NCBI GenBank assembly: GCA_026770595.1
Contig: MU633699.1
Coordinates: 1-28,429, forward strand
Direction: 5' to 3'
DNA length: 28,429 nucleotides
From: Ochromonadaceae sp. CCMP2298
Taxonomy: Eukaryota; Sar; Synurophyceae; Ochromonadales; Ochromonadaceae
Both the position numbers and the translations under genes were made by a program. Below are positions 17,194-26,900 of this stretch, one piece after another (the first letter of the stretch is position 1; each line of letters opens with the position of its first letter). The notes beneath the pieces are model-generated. The model was not told where the DNA came from and searched no databases. It was given only the letters and a program-made list of their open reading frames with translations.

Positions 17194-17991
17194 TTTCATC
17201 AAATTCCCGGATAAGTTACTCTGGTCTCAATACGTACTCTCGATTCGAAAATAAAAGTCGAGCCGTCGGGTAGTGGCCAGTCGTGTTGAATCCCTACGAG
17301 GGCGGAGCTCTTTGAAGTGAAGGATCCTGTGAGCGCTCACATTTTTGTTGGAAATTAATGAGAGCTCACACATACACATTCCAATTCCCTTCCCAAGTTC
17401 CCCGATTCCCAAAAAAGCGTTCGACCGCTAGACAATAAACCCGGGAACCGATTTATTTAAATAATGAAAAATATAGAGATACAGTCAATTACTGATAGAG
17501 AAAGATGGAGATAGATGGTGGTGCGGTAACTGCATTCAAGACACTCGTAGTAAACGTGCTGGTGTAGTGGTGTAGCATGACTCTGTGTTGCTGATTTGCC
17601 TCTGTGCTACATTACTGGGAGGGCGTAGGCGGGTCATTTTTTTTCTTCATGTTTGAAGTTCGTAAACAAGAAAGTGCGAGATTCGGAGATCGCAGCGGTT
17701 GGCATCACGCGTCGACGGGCCTGATGCTGCGGTTACTCATGTACCACAGCTGGGCAAATACAAGCTAAACTTTACTGAAAAATAAGTGACTAAGCTACGG
17801 GCAACAATGGCCTCTCCGACCTGCCTCTCCTGCATCTACTGCCCTTGGCCGATCAGATGTACATGCTCGGCGTCTTTGTCGTCACACTTCTCCTCTCTCC
17901 AATCTCTCCTCCTCCTTTTCCTGCTTCTCTGCCCCCTTCTCCCCGCCCACCCACCCCGCATTCCCTGCTCGAAAGCACCTCGCTACCCGGT

Positions 17992-20900
17992 CTACGTGCT
18001 GACGGCGCCTGTGGTCGTCTGCAGCTTGGTATCCTCCTTCCTTTCCCCCTCCTTTTCCTTCCCCTGCTCCAGCAGCTGCCTGCTCAGGTCAGCCACAGTG
18101 CTCTCCAGGCGCTCGATGAACCGGTCAGAGGCGCTCTGGGCCACCTCCAGCCCGGACACCTGCTCCTCCGCCGTGGCCTCCTGGCGCACGCGCCTGTGTG
18201 CCTCCTCCTCCGCCTGTGCCTTCAGGCCCGCCTGCGCCGCCCGCAGCTGCGCAATGAGCGCGGCCTGCTCCTGATGCTCCTCGCGCGAAGCCTCGGCCTC
18301 CTTCCGCAGCCTGAGCAGCGCCGCGGTCTGAGCAGCTAGCGCCTCCTGGGCCTCGTGCTTCTCGCGATGCAGCGCGCCGACCGCGCCCTCGGAGTCGCCC
18401 AGGTCGCGGCGTCGATCGCGCAGATCCTGTTGCGCCGCCCTGAGCTGCTCTTGCCCCGCCGCCAGGGCGCGCTTCTTCTCCTCATCCAGTGCGCGCAGCC
18501 TCTCCTCCAGCAGAGCCACCTCCGCCTGCGTGCGCTGGAGCTCGTCCATCCGAGAGCCCAGACTGACCTGCGTGGAGGACACGTCTGTGCGGAAGGTGTC
18601 CATCTCCTGCTGCAGCACGGCGTTGCTCTCGCGCTCACGGCGCAAGTCCTCATTTACCGTCGCCAAAGATGCCACGTAGGCACTCTGCCTCTGCTCCTGC
18701 TCCGCCTGCAGCAGAGCCAGCTCCGCTTCACGCGCTGCGACGGTAGCCTGGTCTCGGATCTGCGAGTGCGCAGCCTCCCTGATCTGCTCCTGCAGCGCCT
18801 GCACCTTCATGCGCAGCGTGGCTACCAGCGCGATGTGCAGGTCCAGGTCCAGGTTTAGGCTGGATACTGCCTCCTGCAAAGGCGCTACATCTGCCAGCGC
18901 CTGCGCCTTGGAGGCCTCTTGCGCCTCGGCCAGCGCGGCGCGCAGGGTCAGCACCTCGCCCCCCGAATCGGCCAACGCCAGCTGCAGCACCTCCTGCTCC
19001 TTCTCGAGCGAGCTCAGCTGGACGGTCTGCCCGTCGCGGTCGGCCTGCAGCCCCGCCATGTGCCCCCCCTGGTCGCCCAACGTCTTCTGCAACGCGAGGA
19101 GCTCGGCATCCTTGGCCGTGAGCGCCCCAAGCGCAGCCTCCGCCTTGCCCAGATGCTGCCTCTCCTTCTTCGCCAGGCTCTCCTTTGAGTGCTGCCTCTC
19201 CTGCTCCTGCGCCTCTAACAGCGCCTTCGCGTGTGCCACCAGCAGCGCCTCAAGCTCCGTTCCGCGCGCGGTCTCGGCGGCGTGCAGCTCTGTCACGAGC
19301 TCCTGCTGCTCCTCGCGCGCAGCCTCGGCCTCCTTCCGCTGCTTATTCAGGTTGTGCTCCAGGCCGCTCCTATCGTCCTCTAGCGCCCTGCAGCGCTTCT
19401 GCAGCTGTACCAGCTCAGCGTCTTGCTTCTCGGTGGCGGCGGCCAGGTCAGCGCGTGACGTCTGCCTACGCGCGGCGTCTGCCTGCGCGTCCGCGGCGGT
19501 GCGATCGAGCGTTTCCTGCGTCTTGCCCAAGTCGCGCTCCAGGCTTGCCGTCTTGGCCTGAGCCCTGCGCAGCGCATCCTCGAGGTCGGCCTTGGCGGCT
19601 GCGAGCTCGGCGGCCTCACCCTGCTTGGCGGCGAGGCGAGCGCTGGCGGCGTCGAGGTCCTCCCCCGCTTTCTTGGTCACGGAGATCAACTTGGCCTTGG
19701 CGGCGTCGTTGAGCGCGATCTGCTCGTCCATCTGCCTCTGCAGCTCATCGTACTCCCGCTGGGCCTTGTCGGTGGCGGCGGTGGCGGCGAGCTTGCTTTG
19801 GCCGAGCTGCTGCCGCAGAGCCTCCTTCTCCGCCAGCAGCTCCTCGCCACCCTCCTGCTCGACCGCAAGCTGCGCCTGGAGCACCACCAGCTGCTGCAGA
19901 ACAGCGTCGCGCTCGTCCCGCGCGTCGTTCTGCCGGCGCTCCAGGTCTGCCAGCCCCTGCTGTGTGGCGTCCGTCGCGAAACGCAGCTCCTCCTGTGTGC
20001 ACTTGAGTAGCGCCTCCGCCTCGAGCAGCCGCCCCCTAGCCTCGGTCAGGTCGCCGCCCAGCTGCTCGCCCTCCAACTGCATCGTTTGGCGGTCGTCACC
20101 CAGCTGGTGCACCGCCCTCTGCAGCTCGCGCAGCTCCGCCTCCTTGCCGTCCAGGGCCGTGGTCAGCGCGCGCAGCTGCTCGGCCTTAGCGCGGTCCTCC
20201 TCGCGCCGGGTCTCAAGCTCCGCCTTGGCGCGGGCCTCCTTTGCGTCGGCGGCGCCTAGAGCATCGGCGAGCTGCTCCGTTTTCGCGGAGAGCGTTTTCA
20301 GGGCCTGCTGCTTCTCCGTCGAGTCCTGCGCAGCCGCCTCGCTGTCCACCCTCATCTGCTCCTCTAGCGCAGCCGCCCGCTTCTGTAGCGCCCCCAACAG
20401 CGAAGCCTGCGTGGCCAGCGAGCGCTGTGTCTCGTGGTGCTGGACCATGGCGGCGGCGTGCAGCTCCGCCTCCTCGGAGAGCGCCCCGTGCTTCCCCTGC
20501 AGCAGCTCAGACTCGCTCTGAAGCACCATGAGCTGCGCCGCTGTGTCCGCCAGCTCCGCGTCCGAAATTGCCTTCTGCTCCTGCAGGCGAGCCAGGTCCC
20601 CCATCACAGCCGTCAGCCGGGGCCGCATCGCCTTCAGGTGCCCCTCTGCTTCCGCCAGTCTCTCCAACGTGTCTGCGTGGTCGCTGGCCACTTGAGCGTG
20701 TTCGAGCGCGATGTCGGTCTTCTCAACGTGCACCGCGGCCACCACGGTCTGCAGGCCCCTCACCTGCTCCTGATGCTCGTTCACGCTACTACTCATGGTC
20801 TCCAGCCTGCGGTCCTTCTGCTCCACCTCGAACTGCATCTGCGTGAAGGTGCGGTCGAAGTGCTGCCTTTGCGTGTGCAGCTCGGCCGCCTGCGACGCGA

Positions 20901-23900
20901 CTTCCTGGTGCTTCTGCATCACCACGGTCTCCATCACCGCCGTGGCCGCCTTGAGTTGCAGGTTCTCGCTGTGCTTGGCGTCGTGCTCACCCTGCACGGC
21001 TTCCACCCTTGCCGTGAGCTTCTTCTGGTCCGAGGCATGCTCCACGCGCAGAATTTGCACCAGCACCGCCTGCTTTTCTGCAGCGAGCGTCTGCCCCTCC
21101 GCCAGCGCGTGCGCCCCCTGCAGCTCTGTGCGCAGCTGCGCGATCTTCTGGAGCAGCGCGTCACTCTGAACGGTCAGCTCTGCCAGGCGCGGCTCCATCT
21201 CGCGCATCGCGGCCTCCTTAACGGCCAACAGATCGCGCAGACGGTGCACCTCGCGCTCTCGTTCAACGCTGATTCGTCCGACGTCGTGAGCGATCTCGTT
21301 GGTGGCGCTTAGCTCGTCCTTGGCGATCTGCAGCCGCTCCTCCGTGAAGCCGGCGTGCTCCAGCTGCTCGTTTAGACGAACTTCGTTAGCCATTAGCTCG
21401 TGCACCTGCAGCAGCAGGCGGTGTAAATCTGCCTCCGCCGTGCGCAGCTGCACTGCGAGGCGCTCACGATCCCCGGCGCCCGAAGCGATGGCGGCGGTGA
21501 ATTCAGCAGCGAGGGCGTCCTTCTCTGCGCGCGCCTTTCCTAGGTCCCCGGACAGGTCTGCCAACTTCTTCTGCAGCCGGTCGCAAGCCGCAGCCGCCTC
21601 TGCCTTCGCCTGGCCCAGCAGCAGTTCCACCTTGGCCTTTGCCACTCCCTCCTTCGCGTGCGCCTGCTTCGCCTCTGCAGCCCCGCGCTCCAGCTCGTTC
21701 GCACTGCTCCTGAGCGCCTCCTGCTGCGCCTCTAACTGCGCACAATCCCGCTGGAGCTTTACCACGCGCGCTTCAGCCGTGTCCGCCCGAAGCCCCTGCG
21801 CCAGCGCCTCGTTGGTCAACCGCGCAAGCGCCTCCTGCTGCGCGCGGGCCTCCGCCTTGGCCTCGCCCTGCCGCTGCTGGCTATCTGCAGCGCCCTTCGC
21901 CAAGGCGGTACTGCCCTGCTCAAGGCGACCCTGCAGCTGCTTGGCTTCCGAAGACTTGGCCTTGAGCGCGCGGCCCAAATCGTCCACCCTGTGTGCGGCA
22001 TCGGTCAGCTGCCTCTCCTGCTCAGCCCTGGCTACCTCGTGCTCCGCGCGCAGGAGCAGCAGTTGCTCGCCCTGCACAGCAATCTGTGCCAGCAGCGCCC
22101 CGCGCTCGATTTGTGTCTGCGCGCGCGCCTCCTCCAACCGCGCGTGCCCCTGCACCAGCGCGTCATGCGCGACCTGCGCGGCCGCAAACTTGGTCTTGGT
22201 GGCGCACTCCACGGCGGTGGCGTTGTCCAGCAGGCGAGCAAGGGCGGCCTTGTGCGACTGCTCCAGCCAGCGCGGGTGAACGGCCAGGCGCTCCATCTCC
22301 GCCTCCTGTTCGCTGGCCCGCGCAGCCATCTTTTCCGCCTGCGTAACCAGCTCCACCACCTTTGCCGCCTGTAGGCGCAACTCTGCCAGCAGGTCTGCCT
22401 CCTTCTGCTCAGCCGCGTACGCGTTCTCCAGCTTCTGCTTCTGAAGCAAAAGCAGAGCCTCCTCCAGGTCCGCGTGCACGTTCTCCATCTCCACGCAATC
22501 TTGCGCGCGCAACACCAGCTTGGCCGCGTGCGCGCGCTGGGTGGCCTTGTGCTGCGCTTCGACTGCGTCCATCTTGACCTGCAGCGCAGTGGCCAGTGCC
22601 ACCTGTGCGTCCAGCTGCTCCACCAAATCATTGTTGCTTGCGCCCGCTTGCGCTACTAACAAGGCCTGCGCTTGCGCCTCCAGGAGATGCTTCTCCACCG
22701 CGGAGTGCAGGCGCTCGATCTCCGTTACGTGCACCAGCGCCTCGCCGTGCGACTGCTGCACTACGGAATTATTCTCGGCCAACTGCACAGCCAGCTGTTC
22801 CTCCAGCGCCGCCCGCTCCGTCTCCCCAAGCAGGAGCTTTCTGTCAAGTTCCTCCATCTGCTTGTTGTCTTGCGCGATCTCGCCGTTCATCTCGGAGCAG
22901 GCTGCGTCGTGCATCTTCCTGGTGCGGTCCAGGTCTCCCTGCAGGTGCGCAGCCTCCTTCTGCAGCTCTGCGATCTGCTGCGCCAGCTGCGCGGCTTCAG
23001 CTACCCACGCTTCATCCTTCACAGCTGCAGCGCGCGTAACGTCTGCGAGCTCCGCGGTGAGCGCGGCAGAAGCCAGAGTCTGCTCGTCAAGCTCGCACTG
23101 CAGGTCGCCGAGGCGCTCGTTGAGCTGCTGCCTGCTGGCGGCCTGCTTCTGCAGCTCATCCTTCTGCTGGTCGTGCGCCTGCACCATGTGCAGCACGCGC
23201 GCCTCTGCGGCCGCCAGCTTCTCCGCCGCAGCCAGGACCTCACGCTGCCAGTCCTGCGCGGACTGCGAGAGCGACTTGTGCGATCCATCCAGCTGATCCA
23301 GGCGCCCCTGAAGCGACTGCAGCCCAGCCTCCTTTACCGCTAGCGCTGCCCGTAGCTCCTCCACCTGCGCGGACCACTGGGCGATCTCGTCGTGCATCTG
23401 CGCAACGGCCAGGTCGTGCATGCGGCGCGTCTTGCCCAGCGCGTCCTCCAGCCAGCCCTGCCCTGCCTTCAGCCCCGCCACAGCCCCCTCCTGCGCCTCG
23501 CGCTCGGAAGCGCTTGCGCTCTGCTCGGCCAGGGCGTTGCTTTCCTGTTCCGCCAAGCGGCGATGGAGCGTTTCCACCGCGCGTGCCTGCTCTTGCAGCT
23601 CAACCTGCAACTGCACACAGTAGGCGGCGCTGCTCTCCGCCTTGGCACCGTACACCTCTGCGGCTGAGGCGTGCTTCTCGCGATCCGCCTTAACCTCGCC
23701 CAGCCCACTCTCCGAGTCCCGCAGCTCGGCCAGCGCCTGTGCCAGCTGCGCCTCGGTGTCAGCCAACTTGGCCGCCATCTGCGTGGCCTCGAACTCACCG
23801 GCAAGAGCCTGCTCGTGCAGCTGCGTATGAATCTCGGCGCTATCGGCGGCGCTCTTCTGCTGGTCCGCCTCGTTGCTCTGCTGTCGCTCCTCGGCGTCTG

Positions 23901-26900
23901 CTAGGCCCTTGCGCAGCTGTGCGCTCTCCATCTGCTCCTCCTCGAGCTGGTGGCCCTTGGCCTTGCGTGCAGCCTGCTCCTCGCCCAGCTGCGCCTGCAC
24001 CGCGGCCAGCTTAATCTTCAGCGAGCAGACCAGCGCAGTCTGCTCGTCCAGCAGCGCCATCAGCTCCAGCTGCCCCGCCGTGGCCTGCCCGCCCAGCTCA
24101 CCTAATTGATCCTCCTTGCTGCGCAGCTGCGTGGACAGCACGCGCTGCTCCCCCTCCAGCCGCCCCAGCCGCTCATCCCTGTCTGCCACGTCTCCCTGAA
24201 GCAACTGCACGGTCTTTGCGGCGGCGGCGGCCTTGTCCTGCACAGCCTTGAGCTCTGCGGCTGCCAACTCCTTTTGCGCGTGCAGATGTTGGGCCAGCGT
24301 CTCCGAAGCGGCGTGCTTCTCGCCCACCTCGAAGGAGAGCGCCTCTGCCTTTGCATGCCCCTGCTGGATCTTCTCGTGGAGCTCATCCTGTACCTGGCTG
24401 CTCTGCTGCTGCTGTCGCTCCATCTGCTGCACTATGCCCTGCATCTTGCGGTCACTCAGCTCGCGGAACTGAAGGAATTCGCCCTGCGAGGAATCCACAG
24501 CGGCCAGGCGCATAGAGTGCGAAGCCTCTGCCTCAATTTTGCGCGCCTGCATCTCGACCTGCAGCTGCGTCTGCAGACCGGCGGCCTGGCGCTGCAACAT
24601 GCCCACCTCGTCCGTCTTGGCGCCCAGCGCGTCATCCAGCGCCCTCTTCTGCCGCTCCAGCTCGTCCAGGTGCCGACCCTGCGCAGCCAAAGCCTCCCGG
24701 TACTCCTGGAGCTGCAGCTCGGAAGCAGCAGCCTTGCCCCTCAGTCCCTCCGCCTTCTCCTTGTCCGAGCGCTCGCTATCCGCCAGCCTGACCCCCAGCT
24801 GCTTGAGCTCGCGCTCATTGGCCGCGAGGGCCTCGGTGGCGGCAACGAGCTTCTTGCGCTGCTCTCTGAGCTCGGCGTCCGAGGTAGCCTTGGCCGCCCT
24901 GACAGCCGCCAAATCCGTGCCGCGTCTCTGTACCTCCGCCGCCGCCTGGCCGTCCTGCGCCAGCTGCACACTGGCAGCCAGCCTCACCGCTAGCGCGACC
25001 GCCTCTGCCGCCTGCGCGTCCAGCTTCTCGCGTAGATCGCGCAGCTTCACGTCGGCATCGCTGGCCTGCCTCTTGTTAGCCATCGCCTGCGTCTGGTGGT
25101 GATCGCGCACGTCCTGCTCCTCCCTCAGCTCCGCCGCCGCCCTGAGCAGCTGCTCCTGCAGGGCCTGCTGCTCCGCGCTCGCCGCGTCCCTGCTCGCCCC
25201 CAGCTTGCGCTCGGCCTCTTTCAGCTCCAGCTCCTTGCCCGCCATTAAGCGCGCCGCCTCGCGAGCATTGGCCTCGCCAGCGTCCAGCAAGCGCTGTAGC
25301 TCCGCCGCCTGCACCTCCCCCACGCGCTGCGCCTCCCGCATGGTCTGCGTGTTGCGCACCAGCTCCGCCTCCACGTCCGCCACGCGCACCTCCTTCAACC
25401 GGTGCACCTTGATCTCCTCTACGCCGTGGTCCTGCAGGGCAGCAAGCTTCAGTCTAAGCGAAGATACCAGCGCTATGTGCATGTCAAGAGAGGCCTGTAG
25501 ATCCGCGGCCTTCCCGCCCTCGGCAGAGAGCCGCCCTTGCTCCCTGACAAGCATCTCCTGCAGCCCCAGCGTATGGTCCTTCAGCTGCTGCAGCTCGCCG
25601 CCGTGGCCGCTCTGCTGGCCCTGCAGACTCCGTACCTGCTCCTGCAGCCCGCCTAGCTTCTCCGCCAGAGCGGCTTTCTGGTTCCCCAGCAGCGCCTGCT
25701 GCTCGAACACGTTCTCCTCCGCAGCCTTGAGCGCCTCGCGCAGGTGAGCCTGCTCCTGCTCCAGGGACGCGTTCTGCGTGCGCAGCGCGCGCATCTGCAT
25801 CTGCTGCTGGTCCTCCTGCTTGTCCTGCGCAGAGGCCAGCGTTGGCGGCTGCTCCTGCTCCAACTGATTTTGCAAGCGATCTTTCTCGGCAAGCTCATAC
25901 ACCCGCTGCTCCAGTGCGCTGACGGCCTCACCCTGCTGCGTGATGGTCAAGTAACGGTCCCAGGCGCTCTTCTTGCTGCGCTCCAGCTCCGCCTCCAACG
26001 CACCCAGCTTCTCCTTGTAGGCGGCGGACTCCACACTGGAGTCGCCCACCTGCTGCTCCTGCCTCTTGCTCTGCGCGGCGAGCTCCTCCTTCTCGCGCTG
26101 CGTCTGGCCCAGCTGCTGCTTTAAGTCCCCCACCAGCTGCAGTAGTGCTGCCTGCGCCTCCTGAGGCACCGCACCGGCTGCCTGCTCCCGGGCGACGGCG
26201 TCCTTTTGGTTCAGCTGCTTTGCGAGCGCGTCTATCTGCGCGTCCTTCTCGCTGCTCAAGTCCTGCAGCTGGTCCGTCAGCGCCCTGTTCTGCTGCTGGA
26301 TCAGCACCAGGCTCTTCTTCAGGCTCAGTGACAGGTCAGCCGACTGCCGCGTCTTGCGAACTAGGTCGTCCTTCAGGTCGCGGTTGGCCGTCTCCAGAGC
26401 GCCCAGCTTGTCCTGCATAGCCGCGCGCGCGCTGGGTTCCGTGGACCCGCCCTTGCTCTCCTCACCGGGACGCTGCCGGGGGGACGATGGGTCGGCGGAG
26501 ACGGAAGGCGAGGCTGAGGCCGGGCTGCGGGGGGCTAGCGGGGGCATGCCAGAACCAGAGCCTGAGCCAGAGATAGAGCCTGGGCTCGAGACGGTAGCGG
26601 TCTGCGTCAGCATCTGATCCGCGTTCCCGGCACTGAAGGCGGAGGCGGGCGAGCGCGGGTAGCTCTCCATCTGCGGCGACTGTGACTGCCCGGGAGAGCG
26701 CGCGACCTTCTCTGCACGCAGGCGGGCGTAGTCTTTGCTGCGGTCCTCGAGCTGCCTCTTGAGGCGGATGATCTCGGGGTCCGTCTCCACCACCCACTTG
26801 TCGCTGAGACTCAAGTCGTTGGGGGAGATCCTGCCTCGGATAGAGCGCGCCCATGTGGCGTACTGCAGCGAGGTCTCGGTCACCTTGATGTATTCTGAAG

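Larger units (their letters stand above)
16886..17991. other. Intergenic region: SET-MYND promoter and kinesin 3' flank
   Basis: This 1.1-kb stretch has no supported gene. Close to 16886 it holds the promoter of the SET-MYND gene with one copy of the GTTGGGGAAGATCT motif (17001) and a G-quadruplex candidate (17168-17193). The middle (17300-17780) is AT-rich with no recognisable element. The last 120 bp (about 17880-17960) are a C/T tract on the plus strand, so the kinesin 3' UTR would be purine-rich. Confidence 0.5.

Noticed and set aside
18355-25747. Many long plus-strand frames opposite the kinesin rod (for example 20434-21312 and 21299-22279)
   Set aside because: They are antisense shadows created by GC-rich Ala/Glu/Gln/Leu codons. 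Their translations are low-complexity Ser/Ala/Cys/Leu with no domain.
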